A stretch of 64,000 nt of DNA from Hymenobacter lucidus. GTDB taxonomy: Bacteria; Bacteroidota; Bacteroidia; Cytophagales; Hymenobacteraceae. Below the pieces are notes generated by a model. The model ran no database searches, was not told the DNA's origin, and was given only the letters and a program-made list of their open reading frames with translations. The stretch lies in contig NZ_JAJADR010000006.1 of the NCBI RefSeq assembly GCF_020447265.1, forward strand, positions 248,001 through 312,000, read 5' to 3'. Position numbers and translations under genes: made by a program. Each line of letters opens with the position of its first letter. The first letter of the stretch is position 1. This document shows positions 7,566-15,007 of the stretch, one piece after another.

Positions 7566-8390
7566 TCACGGGCGCACCAGCCACGGGTCGCGCCACTCCT
7601 GCTCCGGCTCGCCCGCAGCCACTGAAACCCGCTGTAGCGCGGCAGGCAGGGGCTGTTGCCGCACTTTTTCCAGCAGGCGCAGCAGGTTGCCAGCCACTAC
7701 CTGCCGGGTTTCGGCAGGGCTCAGGTGCAGGGCGTTGATTTTAGCCAGCTCCACGCCGGGGTGCAGCCAGGGGCCATCGGAGCCGAAGAGAAACTTGTGG
7801 GCCCCGGCCCGCGCCACGGCCCGCTGCAGAATATCGAAGCGGCGCACCCCGCTGGTATCGGTGTAGATGTTGGGGAAACGCACGAGGTGGTCGATGAGGC
7901 CGGCTTGAGCGCGCCAGTCGTCGGAGAAGCTGCCCAGGTGCGGAATGATGAAGTCGACGTCGGGGTATTGCTCGCCCAGGAGCTCCACCACCGCTATTTC
8001 GCCCACCACATCATAGAGCACCGGCAGGCGAAAGGCGCGGGCCACGTCGCAGATTTCGCGGCTGATGCGCGCGTCGAAGCGGTGGCACTTGATGCCGCAG
8101 AAGCCGTATTGCTGCACGGCTGTGGCTACCAGTTCCAGCACGCGGCCCCGGTCGCGCTGAGCGTGCACGAAGGCAAATCCATAGAACCGCTCCGGCTGCT
8201 GATGCACGAGGCGGGCTACCTGGCGGTTGGCCACGGCGTAGTCGGAGTGAAAGGCGGCAAACAGCACGGTGCGCTGAATGCCGGCCTCGTCGGCCCAGGC
8301 CAGGTAGGGATTCAGCGGGGCATCGGTGTCCCAGGGGCCGGTCAGGCCGTCGCCCTGGCCGGCGTGGCAATGGCAGTCGATGATGAGCAT
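7566..8390 (-). CDS. amidohydrolase-family metal-dependent hydrolase
   Basis: This 274-residue TIM-barrel protein belongs to the amidohydrolase-2 group (ACMSD-like hydrolases and decarboxylases). Visible metal-site elements are the HxH after the first strand (DCHCHAG, H7 and H9), IIPHLG (H151), and FGSDGPWLHPG (D205) near the C-terminal end of the barrel. The strand that usually carries a His as PVxxHxG reads PVLYDVVG here, so one expected ligand is absent or replaced; KCHRFDAR at 101-108 may supply an alternative. It is the last gene of the minus-strand cluster, 22 bp after the GIY-YIG gene. The substrate cannot be deduced. It could be an unrelated passenger in the operon. Confidence 0.82.
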   Translation of the reverse strand: MLIIDCHCHAGQGDGLTGPWDTDAPLNPYLAWADEAGIQRTVLFAAFHSDYAVANRQVARLVHQQPERFYGFAFVHAQRDRGRVLELVATAVQQYGFCGIKCHRFDARISREICDVARAFRLPVLYDVVGEIAVVELLGEQYPDVDFIIPHLGSFSDDWRAQAGLIDHLVRFPNIYTDTSGVRRFDILQRAVARAGAHKFLFGSDGPWLHPGVELAKINALHLSPAETRQVVAGNLLRLLEKVRQQPLPAALQRVSVAAGEPEQEWRDPWLVRP

Positions 8391-8412
8391 GGCGGGCTGG
8401 TCGTACGGGAGC

Positions 8413-9534
8413 CTAAAGTCGCTTCGTTTGCAGGCGTACTGGCGGCACGCGCTGCCGTAGGATGGTGGCCGGATTGGTCCAGTTGGTAGCCGGCTGGGCC
8501 AGGCGGCCGGGCCGGGGTGGCGGCGAAGCCCCGGCGGCGGGGCGGTTGGCAGCCTGCGTCAGGCTGGCCATTTGCTGCTGGCCCACCAGCCCCTGCTGCT
8601 CCACTACGGCCTGGGTCTGGTCGGCCAGGGCCGCGTCCCGGGCCGGGGCGGGGTTAGCAGCATCCAGCATGCCTTTGAAGACGGCGGCTTTCACCGGATT
8701 TTGCCCGAAAAGCCGTCTAAACTTCTCAAACAGGCCCTCGTATTCCAGCACCAGCTCGTTCAGCTCCGACCCGGCTTCGTACTCACCGCTTAGTTCCAGC
8801 TCTGTATTGCGGCTGTTGCCCAACCGGATTTTTCGGTTGCGTAGGGCCTGCATCAGCTCCCGTTCCCGCGCCAGCAGTGTGGCCTCATTGGCGGCGGGGT
8901 AATGGTGAATCTGTACGGTATAGGGCGCCAGCGGCACCAGCAAATGACTCAGGCACAAGGCGTGCTGCTGCACCCGCACCGGCAGGTCGCTGGCCTTGCC
9001 CACGTAGATAGGCGTGCCCTGCCGGTGAATAACGTACAGGCCCCGCTTCCACCCAGGCGCCCGCAGCTTCTGGCTGGCTTCCTGCAACGAAAACGTTTTG
9101 GTTGCGCCGGCTACCCCATTTTCCTGGCTCAGGCCCGGCAGGGCTTCAAACAGGGTTGCTGCCAGCTCATCATCCGGCTCTGAGTCATCGTACCCGAAGG
9201 TGGTGGGCCGGGCATCGGGCCCACCACCCGCAGCACAGCCACAGCCGCCTCCCGGCGCCCTGGGAGTAAGCAGGCGCAGCTTGCCGGTTAGATTCCAGCG
9301 GCGCAGAAACTGGCGTAGCGCGGCCCCACAGGCAGCGCAGGGAGGCCGTTGCAGCACCAGCAGCACGCTTTTTACTCGCACCGAAAAGCCCGGGTTAGCG
9401 GCCATTTGGCGTTGGAGCCAGCCGATCAGCTGCCGCTCGGGCGAGGAGCCGGGGCGCAACGGTACGCGTAGCGTATGACCCAGCGTGGTGTACACGGTAG
9501 CCCGGGGCGCGCTAGGATGGAGTATCATATTCAT
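8413..9534 (-). CDS. GIY-YIG domain protein with Cys-rich N-terminal region
   Basis: I place the start at the ATG at 9532-9534 (MNMILHPSAPR), giving 373 residues; the open frame extends further upstream but would run deeper into the preceding gene. The centre carries a GIY-YIG nuclease signature, RGLYVIHRQGTPIYVGKASDLPVRVQQH at about residues 164-191, with the GLY and YVG triads, the lysine and the arginine. An E in the EATLLARERELM segment may be the catalytic acid. The N-terminal part has a CxxC (PPCAAC) and a GGGCGCAAGGG stretch; the C-terminal part is Pro/Ala-rich. It resembles none of the standard UvrC, SLX1 or homing-enzyme layouts I know. The start overlaps the PLP gene by 23 bp, which suggests coupled translation. 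Confidence 0.75.
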   Translation of the reverse strand: MNMILHPSAPRATVYTTLGHTLRVPLRPGSSPERQLIGWLQRQMAANPGFSVRVKSVLLVLQRPPCAACGAALRQFLRRWNLTGKLRLLTPRAPGGGCGCAAGGGPDARPTTFGYDDSEPDDELAATLFEALPGLSQENGVAGATKTFSLQEASQKLRAPGWKRGLYVIHRQGTPIYVGKASDLPVRVQQHALCLSHLLVPLAPYTVQIHHYPAANEATLLARERELMQALRNRKIRLGNSRNTELELSGEYEAGSELNELVLEYEGLFEKFRRLFGQNPVKAAVFKGMLDAANPAPARDAALADQTQAVVEQQGLVGQQQMASLTQAANRPAAGASPPPRPGRLAQPATNWTNPATILRQRVPPVRLQTKRL

Positions 9535-10627
9535 GGTGAATTGGGGTAGAAGAAGAGGAAAACCAATCGGTAGTGCGGGCAATTCGCAGCAGCCAGCCAG
9601 TAGCGTGGCGGATGTCGGCCGCCGAATGGTCGGCACGCAGGCAGAAGGCCACTTCGGGCACGGCGGGCTGCTGGGCGCTGGCCAGCAGCAAGGCCTGCAC
9701 GCCCCGCTGTCGCAACTGCTGATACAGGCCCAGCGCGGCCGTAGCCCGGGGTAGTACTAGTTTCTGCACCGGAAAAATTCCGCCAGTAGGCCAGATGCCG
9801 CCCGCGCCCAGCTCCCTTCGAAACTGCACCACGCGGGCACTCAGCCGGCGGCGGGCCGCCTCGCCGTGGCGGGCATCGTGGCACAAAGCCTGCTCGGCGG
9901 CCCAGGCGTGTACTTCCGAAACCGGACTCGTATGCACCCGCACGTCGCTGCTTTGGCGGTAGCGGGCCAGCAGCGCGGCGGGGCCGGCCAGTACGGCTAC
10001 CGGCACGCCCAGTCCTTTGGCCAGCGAGGTAATAGTGAGAACTTTGTTGCTAGACAGGCCAGCAAAAGGCAGACTACCGCCCCCGCCCTGCCCCAGCGGC
10101 TGTCGTGCTCCGGGTTGGCAGCCCAGCAGCCCAAAGGCCTGGGTATCGTCGAGCAGCAGCACGGCTTCCGGAAAAGGATCCAGCAACTCCAGGTACCAGG
10201 CCAGCGGCGCGGGCCGGCTGGCGGCCAGTTGCCAGCCGTCGGTGAGCAGCCAGGGCACTTGCTGCTGCTGCCGGCAGGTGTGCAGCAGGCGGGCCAACTG
10301 CTTGGGGTTATCGGCATCAAACTGATACACCGGCCGGCCCCGCAGCAAAGCGCGCAAACTGCCCCACTTGCCGATAGGGTACATCCGGGCATCGAGCAGC
10401 ACTACGCCCCGGGGCGGCAGCAGGCAGAGAATATCCCAGAACAGGTGTAGCGTGGAAGGCGCCAACAAACCGGTTTCTAGCCCCTGCCGCCGCGCTACTT
10501 CCCGTGCTACCCACTGGTGGCGGGCTGGCTCCAGCAAGGCCGCCGGCCGCCCGGTAGTGAGGGCCAGGCCGGCGGGCCAAGTGAAGCGGCGCGCCCCCAG
10601 GTACAGGGCCGAGGTGAAATCAGCCAC
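9512..10627 (-). CDS. PLP-dependent enzyme, 8-amino-7-oxononanoate synthase-like
   Basis: This 371-residue fold-type I PLP protein starts at GTG (10625-10627), 6 bp after the previous stop. Landmarks of the alpha-oxoamine synthase group (BioF, KBL) are present. VLLLDDTQAFGLLG corresponds to the usual D-D/E-A-H-S/A-x-G segment, and SLAKGLGVP carries the expected Schiff-base lysine. The His of the canonical DxAH element is Gln here. The glycine-rich and active-site segments are otherwise loosely conserved, and the N-terminus is short. It could make an aminoketone from an amino acid and an acyl-CoA, or be a diverged aminotransferase. Biotin genes are absent. It is embedded in the unusual minus-strand cluster. 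Confidence 0.7.
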   Translation of the reverse strand: MADFTSALYLGARRFTWPAGLALTTGRPAALLEPARHQWVAREVARRQGLETGLLAPSTLHLFWDILCLLPPRGVVLLDARMYPIGKWGSLRALLRGRPVYQFDADNPKQLARLLHTCRQQQQVPWLLTDGWQLAASRPAPLAWYLELLDPFPEAVLLLDDTQAFGLLGCQPGARQPLGQGGGGSLPFAGLSSNKVLTITSLAKGLGVPVAVLAGPAALLARYRQSSDVRVHTSPVSEVHAWAAEQALCHDARHGEAARRRLSARVVQFRRELGAGGIWPTGGIFPVQKLVLPRATAALGLYQQLRQRGVQALLLASAQQPAVPEVAFCLRADHSAADIRHATGWLLRIARTTDWFSSSSTPIHHEYDTPS

Positions 10628-10633
10628 GGGCCG

Positions 10634-12586
10634 CTAGTAGGCGTCGCGGCGCAGCATGGGGGCGCCCACCATGGGTAGCGGCGGGGCGGCCAGCGGCGTG
10701 CTCAGCTGCCGGTTGCGCTGCAGCTGCCCTTGCTGCAAGGCTACCTGCCGCTCAATCAGCTGGGCCGGCTGCAGGTAGCGCTCCTCGTTGTCGGGCAGGT
10801 TCAGGCGGGCATCCACTACTTCGGAAGCCAGATCAACGCCCGTTACGGCCTTGTAGGCGTGGATGTAGCGCTGAATTTCCTCGCGCCAGTCGTGGGCCCA
10901 GTTGGCAGCATTCTTGGCCCCTACTTCCAGCGTATTCCAGTTGCCGTAGCGAATCGACAAGAGCAACTGCTCGCCAAACGAGGCCAGGTCGTGGAAGTGG
11001 GTAATATTGGTCGGGTTCCAGCCCTGGAGCTGCTTCATGTTGTCCACGCGGTCCATCCAGGCCTCGGTGTAAGGCACCATGATGCGGCCACCCAGGAACT
11101 CGCGCACCTCGGGCCGGGCCAAAAGCCACTGCTGGGTCAGCATTTCGGAGCGGGCCGTCCAGGGCAGGTCGCCGTACTGGTTGTGGGCGCCCTCGGCCAG
11201 CATCAGGTGCACTTCCCGCAGGTGGTTCAGAATTGGGAAGCCGTCGGGAATGACGGTGGTGAAGTTGGCCTGCTGGTAAAACTCGGTGGCGGCCCGCAGC
11301 AGACTGTGGAAGCCCCGCAGGAAAAACGTGCGGTGCTCGGCCACGGGAATGTTCTGCACGGCCCTTCCGATGAGCCCGATGCCGTACTCGTACTGGTATT
11401 CCAGGTTGCGGCGGTTCAGGGTCAGGCGGTTGCGCTCATCCTCGATATAGCCCCAGAGCAGGTTGTTGAGGGGCCGCAACGGGTCGATGTTAAAGCTGGC
11501 CAGCGGGTCGGGGCCGCGGCCGTTGCCCTGGCGCACGTTCTGGAAGCGCAGGCTAATGGCGTTCATGGTTTGCACCAGGCCGCCTTCCTCGTGCCAGTAC
11601 GACCAGATCAGCTCCATCAGCGGCGGGGCCTGCAGCTTCGATTTGAGAATGCCGTAGCAGATGTCGTAGTCGCCGGCGCTGCTGAGGATGCTCAGGTCGG
11701 CCGCATCCTTGAGGGGCACCTCGGCCAGCTTTTCCCGAATCAGGTTGAAATACGGCAGCACCTTGCCTTCCTCGTTGCCCAACTGCTCCAGGTATTCCTC
11801 GTGCAGGTTAGTCATTTCGATGCTGTCGGGGCCGGCCAGTATCAGCTGCCCGCTGTTCTGGTTGATGCCCCCGCCCGTGGCCGGCACGATGGCCAGCCCG
11901 GCTTCGTGCATCAGATACAGTTCGGTAGCATACTTGAGCATGCCGTAGGAAGCCAGCCGGTTGAAGGGCAGAAACCGGTCTTTCTGACCCTGCCCATCCA
12001 CGGGCGGCGTGCAGAGCAGGCTGTCGATAAAGGTGCGGTAGCGGTTGAAGCTGATGGTGCGCCGCCGGATCAGGGCCCACAGGGTTTCGTCGGCGGTGGC
12101 GCGGGGGCGGGTTTCCTGCAGCACCACCTTCACCGGCTCGGCTTTGGCATCTTGTAGCACGCGCACCTTGGCCGGACCGAAATCGGTATTTTCGGCCACG
12201 GCTTCGCCCTTCATAAAGTGGCCCCGCACGGTGTAGGTGCCTTTCCGGTCCCAGCCGTTCACTTCCCAGCTCAGGGTCAGCTTCCGGTCTTTCAGGGAAA
12301 TTTCCTTGGGGGAAAAGCTGATGTGGTCGAACAGGTGCTGGCCGTCGGCCCGGGCGTTGAGGTCGGGCTTGAGCTGGTTGTCGGCCGTGATGGTGAAGGG
12401 CCAGTGGTAGTGCACTTCACTGCCCGATGAGAGCTTGTCGAACTCCAGCTCAATGCTCGTGCAGCCCCTGAGCACGTCCCCAATCGTGTTGCGGATATCT
12501 TGCTTGGTCAGCTGCAGGGTGAGCGTGAGCGTGGACGTTTCTCCCAGAATTACCTGCGGAGCATCAATGCTTAGTTTGCGGTTCAT
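10634..12586 (-). CDS. hypothetical 650-residue protein of the minus-strand cluster
   Basis: I do not recognise this family. The first 140 or so residues are rich in beta-strand pattern (APQVILGETSTLTLTLQL, TSIELEFD, LTLSWEVNGWDRKGTYTVRGHF), like an immunoglobulin-type or C2-like domain. From about residue 165 to the end it is mostly helical, opening with LWALIRRRTISFNRYRTFIDSLLC. Conserved-looking aromatic stretches occur throughout (LMELIWSYWHEEGGL, WMDRVDNMKQLQGWNPTNITHFHDL). There is no signal peptide and no membrane segment. The start codon overlaps the end of the metalloprotease gene by 23 bp, so the two are probably translated together. An interacting partner or substrate-recognition role is possible but unproven. 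Confidence 0.8.
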   Translation of the reverse strand: MNRKLSIDAPQVILGETSTLTLTLQLTKQDIRNTIGDVLRGCTSIELEFDKLSSGSEVHYHWPFTITADNQLKPDLNARADGQHLFDHISFSPKEISLKDRKLTLSWEVNGWDRKGTYTVRGHFMKGEAVAENTDFGPAKVRVLQDAKAEPVKVVLQETRPRATADETLWALIRRRTISFNRYRTFIDSLLCTPPVDGQGQKDRFLPFNRLASYGMLKYATELYLMHEAGLAIVPATGGGINQNSGQLILAGPDSIEMTNLHEEYLEQLGNEEGKVLPYFNLIREKLAEVPLKDAADLSILSSAGDYDICYGILKSKLQAPPLMELIWSYWHEEGGLVQTMNAISLRFQNVRQGNGRGPDPLASFNIDPLRPLNNLLWGYIEDERNRLTLNRRNLEYQYEYGIGLIGRAVQNIPVAEHRTFFLRGFHSLLRAATEFYQQANFTTVIPDGFPILNHLREVHLMLAEGAHNQYGDLPWTARSEMLTQQWLLARPEVREFLGGRIMVPYTEAWMDRVDNMKQLQGWNPTNITHFHDLASFGEQLLLSIRYGNWNTLEVGAKNAANWAHDWREEIQRYIHAYKAVTGVDLASEVVDARLNLPDNEERYLQPAQLIERQVALQQGQLQRNRQLSTPLAAPPLPMVGAPMLRRDAY

Positions 12587-13931
12587 GAGTTCGTGAGATT
12601 AAAGAGTGAGGAGAAGCCGAATCGAGGCCGGCTTGGGCTTTTGGCCGGGGCGCCGGTGGCAGCAGTTCCGCGCCGTAGGTGCGGGCCCGGTTCAGGGCCC
12701 AGCGCGTGAGCAGGCGGGTGAGCACCCGGTACTCTTCGCCCACGGTAATCTGCCCATCGGCGCGGGCCTGCCCGATGACGGCAAACACCAGGGAGGGCGG
12801 GCTTTCGTCGCAGAGCGAGGGGCGGCCCTGCCACTCTCCGTACAGTTCCCGCAGCTGGGCCGGCTGGCGCTCGGCCACGGGAAATACATCGGCCAGGCGC
12901 TGCCTGTGCAGGCTGGGCGAGCGGTGGTTGAGCACGAGCCGGGCAAAGTCGGGCAACGTATTTACCAGTTGCTCAATCAGGTCCTGTTTGGCTTCGGGCA
13001 AGCCTTCAGTGGGGTACAGGCCCGACCATTGCCGGGCCAGCGCCCTCCACTGCGGGTGCGGGTACAGGGCCTCGCCCAGGGCAATGCTGATGCGGACCCG
13101 GATCCAGGGAAACGGGTGGGGCCCGTCGGTGCCGATGCGAAACACGAAGTAGCTGGGCAAGCTCACCACGCTCATCAGCCCGTAGGTGGCCGCAATGCCC
13201 AGGTGGCCCAGCGCCCAGAAGTCCGACAGGATTTCGTTCAGCCAGCGGCTCAGCAGCTGCCAGCTCAGCACGTTGGGCCCACCGGCCGTTACCTGCCGGT
13301 CGATTTCGGCCCGGATGGTGGTCGTCAGATTCAGCAATTCGGAGCCCTGGTGGCCTACTTCGTGAATCAGGGAGGAGGCAATACCGCTGCCCACCATCCG
13401 CTCCCGCGGAATCTGAATCACACCGACCGGGTTTTCGTCGCCGCCGGGCAGGCGGGTGCGGGCCCGGCGGATGGCGGCCCCGTGGCCCCGCTCCAGAAAG
13501 CAGATCAATGGGGGCGCGTCGTAGCGGGCACCGGCCAGGCGCAGAGCATCGTCGGCCAGCACGTCGAGGCCCGCCAGCCAGATGCCGGTGCCGTGCTCCC
13601 CGCGCTGGTTGAGCACGTCGGAGAAGATATCGACCTGGTCGAGCAGGTTGTTGAAGCGCAGCTTGAGCAGCACGAAGCGGGCCTGGGCCTTTTCGGCCGG
13701 CAGGTGCTGGCTTTCGGGGCTATTCACCCACTGAATAAAGCTTTTCAGCTTGCGGCGCAAATCGAAGGCAACCTTGGCCAGATGGGCATTGATGGCCGCC
13801 TGCGCCGGCGCCGACACGGCCGCCGCCAGCACCATGGGGGTGCTGAGCGTGAACGAGCGCACCGTTTGGAGGCGGCTGAATAGCGCCAGGGCCTCATTGG
13901 CCAGAAAGCGGGTATCGGCGGCGGCGCGCAT
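12564..13931 (-). CDS. putative gluzincin-type zinc metallopeptidase
   Basis: This 455-residue protein carries SSLIHEVGHQGSELL with HEVGH at residues 190-194. Thirty-nine residues further on is LNEILSDFW with NEILSD at 232-237. HExxH followed by NExxSD is the zinc-binding and catalytic layout of gluzincins such as thermolysin (M4), where the second Glu is the third zinc ligand. The rest does not look like M4: there is no signal peptide, no propeptide, and the spacing is longer than in thermolysin (about 20). The N-terminal 180 residues are helical and of unknown fold. The start lies 4 bp after the stop of the Glu-rich gene, and the end overlaps the 650-residue gene by 23 bp. Substrates might be the Glu/Gln-rich neighbours. 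Confidence 0.72.
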   Translation of the reverse strand: MRAAADTRFLANEALALFSRLQTVRSFTLSTPMVLAAAVSAPAQAAINAHLAKVAFDLRRKLKSFIQWVNSPESQHLPAEKAQARFVLLKLRFNNLLDQVDIFSDVLNQRGEHGTGIWLAGLDVLADDALRLAGARYDAPPLICFLERGHGAAIRRARTRLPGGDENPVGVIQIPRERMVGSGIASSLIHEVGHQGSELLNLTTTIRAEIDRQVTAGGPNVLSWQLLSRWLNEILSDFWALGHLGIAATYGLMSVVSLPSYFVFRIGTDGPHPFPWIRVRISIALGEALYPHPQWRALARQWSGLYPTEGLPEAKQDLIEQLVNTLPDFARLVLNHRSPSLHRQRLADVFPVAERQPAQLRELYGEWQGRPSLCDESPPSLVFAVIGQARADGQITVGEEYRVLTRLLTRWALNRARTYGAELLPPAPRPKAQAGLDSASPHSLISRTHEPQTKH

Positions 13932-13935
13932 CGGC

Positions 13936-14781
13936 TCAGAGCTGAATCACGAGGGTGCGCCCCTGCCGCTGCCAGGTGCCCCGGCGCGGCGTGCGGCCGT
14001 AGAGCGCGGGCGTATTGCCGCCGCCGTAGTCCTGGCCGTTGCCGTCGCCACCGTAGTCTTGGCCGCCATAGTCCTGATCCGGCTCGCCGTTATAACCGCC
14101 CTGCTGGGCATAGCCGGGCATGGCGTAGCCGCGGTAGCCGCGGGGCCCGCGCAGCCGGCCGCCCTGGCGCAGCAGCCCCGGGGCGTGCTGGCGGGCGGCC
14201 TGCGAAAGGGCCGAGCGCAGCAGATTGCGCGGGGGCGTACCGGGGCGGCGGCGCTGCATGCCGGCGGCCCGGGAGGCGGCCGAGTTGGCGAAGCGCACGT
14301 AGGCCCGGGCCATTTCAAATTCCTGATCTTCGGGGCTCAGGCCTTCCAGTTCCAGCTCGAAAAGGTTGCTGGCCGCCGAGCCCAGCTTATTGCCGATCAT
14401 GCCGCCCAGGGGTCCGCCGAAGAAGGTACCGGCCGCGCCGCCCACGATGGGCAGGGCTTTTTTGGCCACGGTTTTAAGGATGTTGCCCAGACCCTTGCCC
14501 ACCGAGGAACGGGCGAAGTTGCCCACGGCCTTGCCAGCACTCTTAATAAGCTTGCCCAGGAACATGTTCAGCTCCTGCTCATTGCTGACTTCGAGTAGCT
14601 CGTGGGCCAGCTCCATTTCTTGAGTTTCGTTGAGTTCCTGCTCGCCGTTCATTTCGAAGGTTTCGCCGCTCAGCTCCCCCATGAATTCGGGGTTAAACTC
14701 GAAAGCTTCGTTTGAGCCGTACTCCTGCTGCTCCTGGCCTAGCTCCTGCTCAAATTCCTGGGAAAATTCGTTGTTGTACAT
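13936..14781 (-). CDS. Glu/Gln-rich leader protein with glycine-rich core (paralog B)
   Basis: This 281-residue protein shares a plan with the gene at 15008-15892. Residues 1-55 are very rich in Glu, Gln and Phe. Next is the shared motif MELAHELLEVSNEQELNMFLG (57-76). A glycine-rich, weakly hydrophobic core (KALPIVGGAAGTFFGGPLGGMIGNKLGSAA, about 108-137) could act as a glycine zipper. Then comes FELELEGLSPEDQEFEMARAYVRFAN (141-166) and QHAPGLLR. A Gly/Tyr/Asp-rich linker with three QDYGG-like repeats leads to GTWQRQGRTLVIQL at the extreme C-terminus. There is no classical signal peptide. I recall similar Glu/Phe-rich leaders in unannotated proteins of other phyla, but know no function. It lies 4 bp upstream of the metallopeptidase. 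Confidence 0.82.
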   Translation of the reverse strand: MYNNEFSQEFEQELGQEQQEYGSNEAFEFNPEFMGELSGETFEMNGEQELNETQEMELAHELLEVSNEQELNMFLGKLIKSAGKAVGNFARSSVGKGLGNILKTVAKKALPIVGGAAGTFFGGPLGGMIGNKLGSAASNLFELELEGLSPEDQEFEMARAYVRFANSAASRAAGMQRRRPGTPPRNLLRSALSQAARQHAPGLLRQGGRLRGPRGYRGYAMPGYAQQGGYNGEPDQDYGGQDYGGDGNGQDYGGGNTPALYGRTPRRGTWQRQGRTLVIQL

Positions 14782-14811
14782 GGCTGTGAAAGGTGAAATG
14801 GTGAAAGTGTG

Positions 14812-15003
14812 ACTTAGCTACTTAGTGATTTAGTGAGTTGATGTTCACGCGGTGCAGCTGGCGCGCATGGCGCGAAGGCTTGCTGCGGCGGCGGCATCCT
14901 GCGGGTTCCGACTTAGGAAATAGCGGGGTGGGTTGTCGTTCCGGCAGCGCATGGCGCACCGCCTAAACGTCAACTCACTAAATCGCTAAGTCACTAAATC
15001 ACC
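14812..15003. repeat. inverted low-complexity repeat between the two Glu-rich paralogs
   Basis: GACTTAGCTACTTAGTGATTTAGTGAGTTG (14812 onward) and CAACTCACTAAATCGCTAAGTCACTAAATCACC (ending 15003) are near-complementary arms about 30 bp long that bracket a GC-rich 130-bp segment. The arm text is built from repeated AGTGA/TAGT words. It lies between two genes on the same strand and could form a long RNA or DNA hairpin. Confidence 0.65.
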
Positions 15004-15007
15004 GCCG

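Noticed and set aside
10730..12157. 475-residue antisense frame over the 650-residue gene
   Set aside because: Low-complexity composition rich in Gly, Val, Gln and His is typical of shadow frames. The minus-strand frame has balanced composition and coupled neighbours.
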